64,000 nt of DNA from Actinopolyspora saharensis (GCF_900100925.1 NZ_FNKO01000002.1:2356001-2420000), one strand, 5' to 3'. Positions 42,902 to 52,534 are shown, counted from the first letter of the stretch. The notes: generated by a model not told the origin, from the sequence alone. Program-made: numbers and translations.

Positions 42902-43741
42902 ATGACCGAAGTCAACCCGTTAGTAGAGAGCGCCACCCCGGTCCACATCGACACGAGCAAGGCGAGTATCGCCAGGGTCTACGACGCCTTCCTCGGGGGC
43001 AAGGACAACTACGAAGTGGACAGAGGTGTCTTCGAGGACGTCAAGCGCGTCACTCCGGAGGCGGCGGACCTGGCCTGGGACAACCGCGAGTTCCTCATCC
43101 GGGTGACCCGCTTCGTCGCCAACCAGACCGGAGTGAGCCAGTTCCTCGACTGCGGGTCCGGACTGCCCACCGCGGAGAACACCCACCAGGTGGCCCAGCG
43201 CCTCAATCCCGCGGCCCGAGTGGTCTACGTGGACAACGACCCCGTGGTGCTCGCCCATGGACGTGCACTGCTGGAGGAGAACGAGCAGACTCACTTCAGC
43301 GCGACCGACATCTTCGAGCCGCGTCAGGTGCTCGAGGACCCGGTGGTGAACAGGCACCTGGACTTCTCCGAGCCGATCGCGCTGTTCCAGATCGGAACGA
43401 TGCACCACCACGTCGGCGACCGCGACCCCGGCGAGGTGATGCGGGAGTACGTGGAGGCGCTGCCCTCCGGATCACTGGTGGCGCTGAGCCACTTCTACGC
43501 CCCGGAGGACGACGGCTACTACAGCGGGCTCGCGAGGCGGATGGAGCAGAGCTTCACCAACAGCCCGATGGGCACCGGCCTGTTCCGCTCCCGGAGGCAG
43601 ATCGAAGCCATGTTCCCCGGGCTGGAGCTGATCGAACCGGGCCTGGTGCTGTGCTGCGACTGGTGGCCCGACGGGCCGCGGTTGCGGAAGCAGCCCGAGG
43701 TGTCCAACTGCATAGTCGGCGCGGTGGGACGCAAGCCCTGA
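42902..43741 (+). CDS. SAM-dependent methyltransferase (PF04672 type)
   Basis: 279 residues. Family opening IDTSKASIARVYDAFLGGKDNYEVD at about 16-40, SAM-binding QFLDCGSGLPTAENTHQVAQ, VVYVDNDPVVLAHGRALL, and closing PGLVLCCDWWPDGP. The family is abundant in actinomycetes and its substrates are mostly unknown. ATG at 42902 with GAGG upstream. Codon 7 is TTA (42920-42922), which may tie translation to the bldA tRNA. Confidence 0.92.
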   Translation: MTEVNPLVESATPVHIDTSKASIARVYDAFLGGKDNYEVDRGVFEDVKRVTPEAADLAWDNREFLIRVTRFVANQTGVSQFLDCGSGLPTAENTHQVAQRLNPAARVVYVDNDPVVLAHGRALLEENEQTHFSATDIFEPRQVLEDPVVNRHLDFSEPIALFQIGTMHHHVGDRDPGEVMREYVEALPSGSLVALSHFYAPEDDGYYSGLARRMEQSFTNSPMGTGLFRSRRQIEAMFPGLELIEPGLVLCCDWWPDGPRLRKQPEVSNCIVGAVGRKP

Positions 43742-43754
43742 TGGGACGACGGAG

Positions 43755-43815
43755 GCACTGGCTTCGCGCGGCTCGGGTGGTTGGTTACCCGGCACGTGAG
43801 TCGGCGCCCGCGGGC
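43755..43815 (+). repeat. dispersed intergenic repeat, copy D (partial)
   Basis: GCTCGGGTGGTTGGTTACCC from 43771, then CACGTGAGTCGGCGCC to 43808, identical to the second block of copy A. Between convergent methyltransferase and bioF genes, and probably also serving as the terminator region. Confidence 0.6.
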
Positions 43816-43852
43816 GCCGAAGGGGTCGTCGAGCAAACCGCCCCGGGAAGAA

Positions 43853-45016
43853 TCAACCACCCGCGGTGAGGACGCGCACCACTCGTTGAATGTCCCTCTC
43901 CTCCAGGTCGGCCCGCGCGGTCAGCCGCAGCCGGGATTCCCCGTCCGGGACGGACGGAGGGCGGAAGCACCCCACCCGCACCCCGCGCTCCAGGCAGGAG
44001 CGTGCCCAGGTGACGGCGGTGTCCGGTGACCCGGCGGGGATGCCCAGCACGGCGGCACCGGGGGAACCGGCGGGGACGCCGCGCTCGGTCAGCGCCGCGT
44101 GCAGCCCGTGGGCCACCTCCTGGACCCGTCGCGCGCGCCGCGGGTCCTCCCGCAGCAGGCGCACCCCGGCGAGCGCGGCCGCGGCGGCGGGCGGAGCCAG
44201 CCCCGTGTCGAACACGAAGGTGCGGGCGGCCTGCGCGACGTGGTCGACCACGCGGCGCGGTCCGAGCACCGCGCCGCCCTGCGCGCCCAGCGCCTTGGAC
44301 AGGGTCGCGGTGGCCAGAACGTCGGGGGCGCCTCCGAGTCCGAAAGCGGTGAACGCCCCGGCACCGTCGCCGAGCACGCCGAGGCCGTGCGCGTCGTCGA
44401 CGAGCAGCGCTGCCCCGTGCTCGCGGCAGGCGGCGAGCAGCTCGTCGAGGGGGGCGGTGTCCCCGTCCACGGAGAACACCGACTCGCTCAGCACCACGTG
44501 GGGAGGGCTGCTTCCTTCCAGCGCGTTGCGCACCGCGCCCGGATCGGCGTGGGGGACCACCCGCACCCGTGCCCTGGACAGCCTGCACCCGTCGATCAGC
44601 GAGGCGTGGTTGCCGCCGTCCGAGACGATCGTGGAGTCCGCTCCGGTCAGCGTCGTCACCAGCGCCAGGTTGGCGGTGTAGCCGGAGGAGAACACCAGGG
44701 CGGCCTCGGCGCCGTACAGCCCGGCCAGTTCGTCCTCCAGGGTCGTGTGCAGCTCGGTCGTTCCGGTGACGAGCCTGGAACCGGTGGAACCGGTGCCCCA
44801 GCGATGCGCTGCCGCCGCGGCGGCCTCCACGACCGCGGGGTGCCGGGCGAAGCCCAGGTAGTCGTTGCTCGCCAGGTCCAGCACGTCCTCCGCGGAACCG
44901 CGCGGCTCGACGACTCTGCGCAGCCCGTTGTCCCGCCGGTGCCGCGCGTGCCGGTCGACCCAGTCGAAAACCGCCTCACCCGCGGAACGGCCGTTCGCGG
45001 AACCACTCGACTTCAC
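43853..45016 (-). CDS. bioF: 8-amino-7-oxononanoate synthase
   Basis: PLP enzyme (387 residues) condensing a pimeloyl thioester with L-alanine, the first step of the biotin ring pathway. [20 protein letters not shown] and the [20 protein letters not shown] motif fit the family. PLP lysine in [15 protein letters not shown], and the substrate-side [10 protein letters not shown]. Divergent from bioA across 122 bp that contain a palindromic site. Confidence 0.93.
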   Translation of the reverse strand: MKSSGSANGRSAGEAVFDWVDRHARHRRDNGLRRVVEPRGSAEDVLDLASNDYLGFARHPAVVEAAAAAAHRWGTGSTGSRLVTGTTELHTTLEDELAGLYGAEAALVFSSGYTANLALVTTLTGADSTIVSDGGNHASLIDGCRLSRARVRVVPHADPGAVRNALEGSSPPHVVLSESVFSVDGDTAPLDELLAACREHGAALLVDDAHGLGVLGDGAGAFTAFGLGGAPDVLATATLSKALGAQGGAVLGPRRVVDHVAQAARTFVFDTGLAPPAAAAALAGVRLLREDPRRARRVQEVAHGLHAALTERGVPAGSPGAAVLGIPAGSPDTAVTWARSCLERGVRVGCFRPPSVPDGESRLRLTARADLEERDIQRVVRVLTAGG

Positions 45017-45053
45017 GGGTCCATACTGCTCGGACGTTTCTGGATTCCGACAG

Positions 45054-45068
45054 TGTTCGCACCGAACA
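45054..45068. promoter_or_regulatory. palindrome between bioF and bioA
   Basis: TGTTCG CAC CGAACA, perfect 6-bp inverted repeat in the bioF/bioA divergent region. Candidate binding site for a biotin regulator; it does not match the known BioQ pattern exactly. Confidence 0.4.
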
Positions 45069-45138
45069 AGCAGCGCGGTCCGGTTTTGTCCGCGGCACGA
45101 ATGGGAAGCGGCGCCCGGAACCGGGCAGGGTCGCCTGC

Positions 45139-46453
45139 GTGCTGTCGCTCGATGCTCCGCTGAGTGCGGAGGAACTGACCGAACTGGACCGAACCCGTGT
45201 CTGGCACCCCTACACCACGTCGCCCACCGCGAGTCCGCAGCTGCTGGTCGAGTCGGCCTCGGGGGTTCGGCTGCGCTTGGCCGCTCCGGTGCGCGGAGTG
45301 GAGGAACTCGTCGACGGGATGTCGTCCTGGTGGGCGGCCGTTCACGGTTACGCGCACCCCGAGCTGGACGCGGCCGCCCACGCGCAGGTGGACCGGATGA
45401 GCCACGTGATGTTCGGCGGGCTCACCAACGAGAGCGCGGTACGGCTGGCCGCGACGCTGACCGAGATAACCCCCCGCGGGGCTGAACCACGTCTTCCTCG
45501 CCGACTCGGGGTCGGTGTCGGTGGAGGTCGCGCTCAAGATGTGCTTGCAGTACTGGCGCGGACTCGGGCGTCCGGACAAGCGGCGGCTGCTGACCTGGCG
45601 CGGCGGCTACCACGGTGACACCTGGCACCCGATGTCGGTGTGCGACCCGGAAGGCGGCATGCACCACCTCTGGAGCGGGCTGCTGAACGAGCAGGTCTTC
45701 GCCGAGGCGCCTCCGGAGGGGTTCGACGCGGAGGTGGACGAGGCCTACCTGGGGCGTTTCGAACGGCTGCTGCGCAGCCACGCGGAGGAGCTCGCCGCGA
45801 TCGTGGTCGAACCGGTGGTGCAGGGCGCGGGCGGGATGCGCTTCCACGCGCCCGAGTACCTCCGCAGGCTGCGCGAGCTCGCCGACCGCTACGAGGTGCT
45901 GCTCGTGCACGACGAGATAGCCACCGGTTTCGGACGCACCGGCGAGCTGTTCGCCGCGGACCACGCGGGCGTGACCCCGGACGTCATGTGCCTGGGCAAA
46001 GCGCTCACCGGCGGGTACCTGACGATGGCCGCGACCGTGTGCGGCCGGCGGGTTGCCGAGGGGATCGCGGGCGGGGACGTGCCGGTGCTCGCGCACGGAC
46101 CGACGTTCATGGGCAACCCGCTGGCCGCGGCCGTGGCCAACGCGTCGCTGCGGGTGCTGTTCCGGGACGACTGGAGGACGAGGGTCCGCGGGATAGCGGC
46201 CGGGCTGGAGGCCGGGTTGGCACCCGCCCGGGAAATGGCCGGGGTGCGCGACGTCCGGGTGCTCGGCGCCGTCGGGGTGATCCAGCTCGACCACGAGGTG
46301 GACGTGGCAGCGGCGAGCGCGGCGGCGATCGAGCGAGGTGTCTGGCTGCGCCCCTTCCGGGACCTGATCTACACGATGCCGCCGTACGTGATCGACGCCG
46401 CGGACCTCGGCAGGGTGACGGACGCGGCCGCGGCCGCGGCGCGGGTGGGGTGA
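45139..46453 (+). pseudogene. bioA: adenosylmethionine-8-amino-7-oxononanoate aminotransferase, frameshifted
   Basis: PLP transaminase of the biotin pathway. The first frame (45139 to about 45475) reads [17 protein letters not shown] ... [19 protein letters not shown] to LTEITPRG; the second frame continues [20 protein letters not shown] to 46453 with [28 protein letters not shown] and the PLP lysine [10 protein letters not shown]. One extra base within the run ACCCCCCGCGGGG (45472-45484) breaks the frame. Removing one base restores a normal 437-residue protein. Either a sequencing/assembly error in the GC-rich run or a true inactivation. bioD follows 3 bp after the stop. Confidence 0.88.
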
Positions 46454-46456
46454 ACG

Positions 46457-47143
46457 ATGACGCCGACTCCGCTGTTCGTCACGGGAACGGGAACCGACGT
46501 GGGAAAGACGGTGGTCACGGCGGCGGTGGCCGCGTTGGCCCGCAGGCCGGTGGCCGTGGTCAAACCGGCCCAGACCGGAACCCGGGGCGGGGGCGACTGC
46601 GCCGAGGTCCTGCGGCTGGCCGGTGGCGTGGACGTGCTCGAACTGGCGCGGTACCCGGATCCGCTCGCCCCCGCGACGGCAGCGCGGCTCGCCGGTGAGC
46701 CACCCGTCACCCCGGAACTGATCGCCGGTGAGCTCGCCGAGCTGCCCGCCGGTTACGGCACGGTCCTGGTGGAGGGGGCGGGTGGGGTGCTGGTTCCCTA
46801 CGACGACCAGGGCGGCACGCTGCTCGACGTGGCCGAGCTCCTGGGCGGGGCGGTGCTCGTGGTGTGCCCGCCCGGTCTCGGCACGCTGAACTCCACGGCG
46901 CTGACCGTCCGGGAGGTGCTGCGGCGCGGGCTGCGCTGTCCCGGCACCGTGGTCGGCAGCTGGCCCGCCGAGCCGGGCACGACCGAGAGGTGCAATCTCG
47001 TGGACCTGCCCCGGCTCACCGGGGTGCCGCTGCTGGGGGCGGTCGAGGAGAACGCCGCCGACCACGACCGGGAGGGCTTCGGTGAGCGGGCGCGTTGCTG
47101 GCTGGCCCCCGAGCTCGGCGGGACGTGGCGGGCATCGGAGTGA
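46457..47143 (+). CDS. bioD: dethiobiotin synthase
   Basis: 228-residue ATP-dependent enzyme closing the ureido ring to make dethiobiotin. The P-loop FVTGTGTDVGKTVVTAA is at 7-23, with VVKPAQTG and VEGAGGVLVPYD matching the family. Starts three bases after the bioA stop, so the two are co-translated; bioB is not in this window. Confidence 0.94.
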   Translation: MTPTPLFVTGTGTDVGKTVVTAAVAALARRPVAVVKPAQTGTRGGGDCAEVLRLAGGVDVLELARYPDPLAPATAARLAGEPPVTPELIAGELAELPAGYGTVLVEGAGGVLVPYDDQGGTLLDVAELLGGAVLVVCPPGLGTLNSTALTVREVLRRGLRCPGTVVGSWPAEPGTTERCNLVDLPRLTGVPLLGAVEENAADHDREGFGERARCWLAPELGGTWRASE

Positions 47144-47249
47144 GGGCCCGGCCGGGGAGCGCGGGGAGATCGCGGTGGCTCTCCGCCTTTCCGGCGAAAT
47201 CCGGCAAGAGGGGTGCGTCGCCCAGTTCGGGGTTGGTACCGTTTTCCCG

Positions 47250-48221
47250 GTGAATGATCGCTCACGTTCCGTGCTGGTCATCGGTGCCGGTGTCCAGGGG
47301 TTGAGCACCGCGACGATCCTCGCCGAGGCGGGGCACCGGGTCCGCGTCAGAACCAGCGAGCACCCTTCCGAGACGACTTCGGCCGTGGCCGGAGCGGTGT
47401 GGGGCCCGACCTCGCTGTGGCCTGCCGACCGCGCCAGGCGCTGGGCGGAACGTACCTACGGCGTCTTCCTCGAACTCGCGACCGATCCGGCCACCGGGGT
47501 GCACTCGGTTCCGGGGACCGTGGCGGGCAGAACGGGGTTCCCCGAGAACCCGCCGGGTTCGCTGGGGCTGCTCGACGGGGTCCGGCCGTGCGGGGCGGGT
47601 GAGCTGCCGCCCGGGTTCGCGGTGGGACTGCGGGCCACCCTCCCGCTGGTGGACATGCCGCGTTACATGGAGTACCTGAGCAATCGGTTCCTAGACGCGG
47701 GCGGGGAGCTGGTGCTCAGCACGGTTCCGAGCCTGTCCGAAGCGGCAGCGGAGAGCTCGCTGGTGGTCAACTGCGCCGGTGTCGGGGCGCGCGAGCTGGT
47801 CGGAGATCCCGGGGTGCGCCCGGTGGCCGGACAGCACGTGGTCGTGGACAACCCCGGGCTCGAGGAGTTCTTCATCGAGCTCAGCGAAGTCGGGGAGTGG
47901 ACGAGCTACATGCCGCACGGCAAGCGGCTCGTGCTGGGCGGCACCGCCGTCGAGCACGACTGGGACCGGACCCCCGATCCGCAGGTCACGGAAGGGATCC
48001 TGCGGCGGTGCGGTGCCATCCAGCCCGTGCTGCACGACGTGCGGGTTCGCGAGGAGCTGGTGGGACTGCGCCCGCGCAGCGAGGCGGTGCGGCTGCACAC
48101 CGAGCACTACCAGGGGGCCCGCATCGTGCACGACTACGGCCACGGGGGCAGCGGGGTCATGGTGTCCTGGGGGTGCGCGTACGAGGTGGTCGAACTCCTG
48201 CTGTCCGACCTCGACGACTGA
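47250..48221 (+). CDS. D-amino-acid oxidase-type FAD oxidoreductase
   Basis: 323 residues. FAD motif VLVIGAGVQGLSTATILAEAG at 8-28, the YMPHGKRLVLGGT segment, LRPRSEAVRLHTE (substrate-carboxylate arginine region) and the C-terminal VHDYGHGGSGVMVSWGCA are the DAAO/DASPO landmarks. It oxidises D-amino acids to imino acids with hydrogen peroxide. GTG at 47250 with TACCGT at 47237-47242 that could be a -10 for a leaderless transcript. Independent of the biotin genes by 106 bp. Confidence 0.9.
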   Translation: MNDRSRSVLVIGAGVQGLSTATILAEAGHRVRVRTSEHPSETTSAVAGAVWGPTSLWPADRARRWAERTYGVFLELATDPATGVHSVPGTVAGRTGFPENPPGSLGLLDGVRPCGAGELPPGFAVGLRATLPLVDMPRYMEYLSNRFLDAGGELVLSTVPSLSEAAAESSLVVNCAGVGARELVGDPGVRPVAGQHVVVDNPGLEEFFIELSEVGEWTSYMPHGKRLVLGGTAVEHDWDRTPDPQVTEGILRRCGAIQPVLHDVRVREELVGLRPRSEAVRLHTEHYQGARIVHDYGHGGSGVMVSWGCAYEVVELLLSDLDD

Positions 48222-48224
48222 TGT

Positions 48225-48400
48225 GCTTCCGCGCGGTTCGCTCGGGTGGTCGCTTGGCGGAACCTCGATCGGCGCCCGGATCCGGGTGCCCGACATCGAG
48301 TGGTCACCTACGCCACGTCGGGCCTTCCTCGCCGGGCACTCGACTGAGAACCCGCGTTCGGTCGGGCTGCGCAGGCTCGTAAGCGCTCGCGTTGGAGCGG
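48225..48400 (+). repeat. dispersed intergenic repeat, copy E (full length)
   Basis: Contains all three modules in order: GCTCGGGTGGTCGCTTGG (48240), CCCGACATCGAG (48289) and GGCTCGTAAGCGCTCGCG (about 48374). It starts right after the oxidase stop. Confidence 0.6.
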
Positions 48401-48510
48401 ACTTCCCTGGTCGGGAGTGCTGGTTGGATTCGCGGCGGTGCCGACCGGTGGGGTGGTGAGCGCCGATCCGGCTACCCCGGACAGGCTCTCGGGCCCGCGA
48501 GCGGGTCGAG

Positions 48511-48516
48511 TAGACT
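48511..48516 (+). promoter_or_regulatory. -10 box for the thiamine operon
   Basis: TAGACT, about 7 bp before the riboswitch begins. No clear -35. Confidence 0.4.
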
Positions 48517-48521
48517 GCCCG

Positions 48522-48614
48522 CCGCCACGGGAGTCCAGTGCGCTGGGCTGAGAGGAGGGCACGGGGTCCTCGACCGTCCAACCTGAACCGGACAATGCCG
48601 GCGCAGGGAGGCGT
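48522..48614 (+). ncRNA. TPP riboswitch
   Basis: Contains the conserved TPP-aptamer elements in order: CGGGAG, GCTGAGAGG (48546-48554), CGACCGTCCAACCTGAACC (48571-48589) and GCCGGCGCAGGGA (48597-48609). The P1 strands CGCC and GGCG enclose the element. It precedes an ABC importer operon, so it should lower expression when thiamine pyrophosphate is plentiful. Confidence 0.93.
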
Positions 48615-48663
48615 GCGATCAGCTCGGTGTCGCACTGCTCGTGGTGTGTCTTCGGGAGGACCA

Positions 48664-49719
48664 TTGAAACGACACACCGCACGCCGGATGCGTGCCGCGG
48701 TGGCCACCGCCGCCGTGCTGCTGGTCGCGGGTTGTTCGCTGATCGGAACCGGCGGAGGGTCGGAGGCCAAGACCGTCACGCTGGTGACCCACGACTCCTT
48801 CGCGATCAGCGACGACGCGCGGCGGCACTTCGAGCGCGAGTCCGGCTACGAACTGCGCGTCAACAAGATGGGCGACGCCGGAGCGCTGACCAACGAGCTC
48901 GTGCTCACCAAGGACGCCCCCGTCGGGGACGTGGCCTTCGGAGTGGACTCCACGTTCTACTCCCGCGCACTCGACTCCGGCGCCTTCGCGCCCTACCGGC
49001 CGCAGGGGTCCGGCTCCATCCCGGTGGAGTACGCGACCGTCGACCCGAGGCTCACCCCCGTGGACGCGGGCGACGTGTGCGTCAACATCGACAAGACCTG
49101 GTTCGCCCAGCACGACGTTCCCGCGCCGGAGAACCTGGCCGACCTGGCGGAACCGCGCTACCGCGGACTGCTCGCCGTGCCCAACCCGGCCACCTCCTCC
49201 CCGGGCATGGCCTTCCTGCTGAACACGATCGACCGCTTCGGCAGGCAGGAGGGCTGGAAGAACTACTGGCGCCAACTGATGTCCAATGACGTCCGGATCT
49301 CCTCGGGCTGGCAGGAGGCCTACAACCAGGACTTCTCCGGTTCCGCCGGCAACGGGCAGCGCCCCGTCGTGCTCTCCTACGCCTCCTCCCCGGCGGCGGA
49401 GATCGGGGAGAACGGCGAGTCGCGCACCCGCGCCCTGCTGAACACCTGCTACCGCCAGGTCGAGTACGCCGGGGTGCTCACGGGGGCCGAGCACCCGCAG
49501 CGCGCCAGGGAGCTGATGGACTTCCTGCTGTCGTGGAAGTTCCAGTCCCAGGTCTCCGAGCAGATGTACGTCTATCCGACCGTGCTGGGAGTCGACCCCC
49601 CGCGGAGCTGGCGGGACGTGGCGCCACGGCCGTCCGAATCGGCCGAGATGAGCCCGGAGGTCGTGCGGAAGAACCGTGAGCAGTGGGTGAACCAGTGGCG
49701 TGAGCTGACGCGGAGCTGA
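48664..49719 (+). CDS. thiB: thiamine ABC transporter substrate-binding lipoprotein
   Basis: 351 residues. TTG start after GGGAGG, signal peptide with lipobox VAGC (Cys24), then a periplasmic-binding-protein fold: VTLVTHDSFAISDDARRHFE, GDAGALTNELVL, DVCVNIDKTWF and SSPGMAFLLNTIDRFG match ThiB. It captures thiamine or its phosphates outside the membrane and delivers them to ThiP. Control by the TPP riboswitch 50 bp upstream supports the substrate call. Confidence 0.93.
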   Translation: MKRHTARRMRAAVATAAVLLVAGCSLIGTGGGSEAKTVTLVTHDSFAISDDARRHFERESGYELRVNKMGDAGALTNELVLTKDAPVGDVAFGVDSTFYSRALDSGAFAPYRPQGSGSIPVEYATVDPRLTPVDAGDVCVNIDKTWFAQHDVPAPENLADLAEPRYRGLLAVPNPATSSPGMAFLLNTIDRFGRQEGWKNYWRQLMSNDVRISSGWQEAYNQDFSGSAGNGQRPVVLSYASSPAAEIGENGESRTRALLNTCYRQVEYAGVLTGAEHPQRARELMDFLLSWKFQSQVSEQMYVYPTVLGVDPPRSWRDVAPRPSESAEMSPEVVRKNREQWVNQWRELTRS

Positions 49720-49721
49720 TC

Positions 49722-51365
49722 GTGTTCCGGACGCGGTGCTCCGGCCGCACCGGAGCAGTCACCCCCGGCGGGCCCGCCGGATCCGCGGGACACCGTCCGC
49801 TCCTGCTCGGCGGAGCCGTCGCAGTGCTGGGCTTCCTCGGCGTTTTCTTCGCCTGGCCCGTGCTGGCCATCCTGCACCGCGGGTTGCGCCCGGAAACGGT
49901 GCGTGTGCTGGCCGACCCGGGGACCTGGCGGATCGTGGCCTTCACCCTCGGGCAGGCCGCGGCCTCCACCGCGCTGGCCCTGGCGGCCGGGATGCCGCTG
50001 GCCTACCTGCTCGCCAGGGTGCGGATCCCGGGCAAGGTGCTGTTGCGCGCGGTTATCACGGTTCCGTTCGTGCTGCCCACCCTGGTGGTGGGCATGGCCT
50101 TCCGCGCGCTGCTCGGAACCACGGAACCGAGCGTGACGGCGATCGTGCTGGCCAACGCGTTCTTCAACGTCGCCGTGGTCGCCCGCACCGTCGGTGGGCT
50201 GTGGGCCCAGCTGGACCGGCGGGCCGAGGACGCGGCCCGCAGCCTCGGTGCGGGACCGCTGCGGACCTTCGGCACCGTCACTCTGCCCGCGCTGCGCCCG
50301 GCCCTGTGGTCGGCGACCGCGGTGGTCTTCCTGTTCTGCTCCACGAGCTTCGGGGTGGTGCTGGTGCTCGGCGCGGGCAGGTACCGGACCTTGGAGACGG
50401 AGATCTACCTGCGCACCGTTCGGATGCTGGATCTGTCCGGTGCGGCCGCGCTGTCGCTGCTGCAGTTCGCCGCGGTGGTGGCGGCCCTGATCGTGGCGGC
50501 CCTGGCCAGGAGGCGCCGCGAGTCCGCGGGAGGGGTGCGTGCCGCGGAGAGTTCGGCGCGAAAACCCCGCGGAGCCGAGTGGTCGGTCGTGGCGGCCGGT
50601 GGCGTGGTGCTGATCGCGCTGCTGGTGCCCGTCGGTGCGCTGCTGGTCCGCTCGGTGAGCGCGCGGAGCGGGTGGAGCCTCGCCGGTTACCGCGCCCTGT
50701 CCGGGACCGGGGACGGCGCGTTGGGCGTCACCGGGTGGCAGGCGGCGCTGAATTCGCTGCGCACGGCGACTGACGCCACCTGGATGGCCCTGTCCTTGGG
50801 CGGGATCGCCTGTCTGGTGCTGATCTCGCTGCGGAAGCGCTGGACCGCCGAGCTGATGGACACCGCGCTGATGCTCCCGCTCGGGGTATCGGCCGTGACC
50901 GTCGGGTTCGGCTACCTGATCACGCTGCAGCTGCTGCCCGGCGATCTGCGCACCTCACCGCTGCTGGTGCCGCTCGCGCAGGCCCTGGTGGTGACCCCGC
51001 TCGTCGTGCGCACGGTGCTGCCCGTCCTGCGCTCGGTGGACGAGCGGCTGCGGGAGGCCGCGGCGACTCTCGGGGCAGGCCCGTGGCGGGTCCGCCGGGA
51101 GGTGGACCTGCCGCTGACGGGCAGGGCGATCTGCACAGCAGCGGGCTTCGGGTTCGTCGTCGCGCTGGGGGAGTTCGGGGCCACCGGGTTCCTGGCGAGG
51201 CCGGAGGAACCAACGCTGTCCGTGGCCATCAGCGAGCTCATCAGCCGTCCCGGCGAGCTCAACACGCAGATGGCCTACGCGGCCTGCGCGCTGCTCATGC
51301 TCGTGACGGCGGGAGCGGTGCTGGTGATCGAAAGCCTCCGCACGGATTCGGTCGGGGAGTTCTGA
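49722..51365 (+). CDS. thiP: thiamine ABC transporter permease (fused two-domain)
   Basis: 547 residues with about 12 membrane helices, two ThiP/binding-protein-dependent permease domains in tandem. EAA motifs: RAEDAARSLGAGPLRTFGTV in the first half and RLREAAATLGAGPWRVRREV in the second. Stop overlaps the ATG of the ATPase (TGATG). GTG start three bases after the thiB stop. Confidence 0.93.
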   Translation: MFRTRCSGRTGAVTPGGPAGSAGHRPLLLGGAVAVLGFLGVFFAWPVLAILHRGLRPETVRVLADPGTWRIVAFTLGQAAASTALALAAGMPLAYLLARVRIPGKVLLRAVITVPFVLPTLVVGMAFRALLGTTEPSVTAIVLANAFFNVAVVARTVGGLWAQLDRRAEDAARSLGAGPLRTFGTVTLPALRPALWSATAVVFLFCSTSFGVVLVLGAGRYRTLETEIYLRTVRMLDLSGAAALSLLQFAAVVAALIVAALARRRRESAGGVRAAESSARKPRGAEWSVVAAGGVVLIALLVPVGALLVRSVSARSGWSLAGYRALSGTGDGALGVTGWQAALNSLRTATDATWMALSLGGIACLVLISLRKRWTAELMDTALMLPLGVSAVTVGFGYLITLQLLPGDLRTSPLLVPLAQALVVTPLVVRTVLPVLRSVDERLREAAATLGAGPWRVRREVDLPLTGRAICTAAGFGFVVALGEFGATGFLARPEEPTLSVAISELISRPGELNTQMAYAACALLMLVTAGAVLVIESLRTDSVGEF

Positions 51366-52459
51366 TGCGCACCTTCGAGGTCCACGACGCGGCGGTGCCC
51401 GAGGTGCGGCAGCGGGACGAGGGGCTGCGCCTGGAGGGCGTGACGGTCCGCTACGGGAGCACGACGGCGCTGTCCGGGATCGATCTCTCCGCGCCGAGCG
51501 GCGAGGTGCTGGCCGTGCTCGGGCCCTCCGGGGGCGGCAAGTCGACCCTGCTGCGCACCGTGGCCGGTTTGGAGGGCTCCTCGCGGGGATCGGTTCGCTT
51601 CGGCGGCCAGGACCTCTCCGGGGTGCCGGTGCACCGCCGTGGCTTCGGGATGGTCTTCCAGGACGGGCAGCTGTTCGGGCACCGCGACGTCGCGGGCAAC
51701 GTCGAGTTCGGGCTGCGAATGCGCTCGGTCGGGAGGCGCGAGCGACGCCGGGAGGTGGCGCGGCTGCTGGAGCTGGTCGGGCTGGCCGGTTACCAGCGGC
51801 GCAAGGTGGGCGAGCTGTCCGGAGGGCAGGCGCAGCGCGTCGCGCTCGCCCGCGCGCTCGCGGCCCGGCCGCGGCTGCTGCTGCTCGACGAACCGCTGTC
51901 TGGGCTGGACCGGATGCTGCGCGAACGGCTCGCGGTCGACCTCGCCGAGCTGCTGTCCGACAGCGCCACCACCGCCGTGGTCGTGACCCACGACCTTGAC
52001 GAGGCGTTCACCCTGGCGGACCGGGTGGCGGTGCTGTCCGAGGGGCGCGTGCTGCAGGAGGAACGGCCGCGCCGGTTGTGGACGCGGCCCGCCGACGAGG
52101 AAGTGGCCGGGTTCCTCGGGTGCACGACGTTCCTGCGCGGTCGGATCGAGGACGGGATCGCCTCCTGCCCGCTCGGGTCGGTTCCGTGCCCGGGGGAGCA
52201 CGCGGGCGAGGTGCTGCTGGGCTTGCGCGCCACCGGGGTGCGCGCTCACCGGTCCGGGACGGAGCGGAACCGGGGAGCCCGCGGAGAGGTGGTGCGGCGC
52301 TCGCACCGCCACGATCACGTGCGGTTGACCGTGGCCGTTCCGGAGCTGGCCGGCGTGGACCGGTTGGAGGCGGTGGTGGCCGACACCGAAGTCCCCGAAC
52401 CGGGTGAGGAGGTCGCGTTGGAGATCGATCCGGCAGGAACAGCCCTGCTCGGGCGTTAG
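51365..52459 (+). CDS. thiQ: thiamine ABC transporter ATP-binding protein
   Basis: 364 residues. Walker A GPSGGGKST at 53-61, signature LSGGQAQRVALARALA, Walker B LLLLDEPLSGLD, and a C-terminal TOBE-like regulatory extension (GEVLLGLRATGVRAHRSG onward), longer than ThiQ of enterobacteria. Drives import by ThiBP. Together with the riboswitch the three genes form a complete thiamine uptake operon. Confidence 0.9.
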   Translation: MRTFEVHDAAVPEVRQRDEGLRLEGVTVRYGSTTALSGIDLSAPSGEVLAVLGPSGGGKSTLLRTVAGLEGSSRGSVRFGGQDLSGVPVHRRGFGMVFQDGQLFGHRDVAGNVEFGLRMRSVGRRERRREVARLLELVGLAGYQRRKVGELSGGQAQRVALARALAARPRLLLLDEPLSGLDRMLRERLAVDLAELLSDSATTAVVVTHDLDEAFTLADRVAVLSEGRVLQEERPRRLWTRPADEEVAGFLGCTTFLRGRIEDGIASCPLGSVPCPGEHAGEVLLGLRATGVRAHRSGTERNRGARGEVVRRSHRHDHVRLTVAVPELAGVDRLEAVVADTEVPEPGEEVALEIDPAGTALLGR

Positions 52460-52469
52460 GGAGGTCGGC

Positions 52470-52505
52470 GGTTCCGGTTGCGTGCGTGGTCGCTTGGCGG
52501 TGGGG
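52470..52505 (+). repeat. dispersed intergenic repeat, copy F (partial)
   Basis: GTGCGTGGTCGCTTGGCGGT matches the module 1 block of copy E. It lies in the 75-bp gap between convergent thiQ and the DinB gene, downstream of thiQ. Confidence 0.45.
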
Positions 52506-52534
52506 CGCAATTTTGCCTATAGCTGGAAGGGCCG

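Noticed and set aside
45422..47308. Long open frame antisense to bioA and bioD
   Set aside because: Low-complexity shadow of real genes; no motif or ribosome site.
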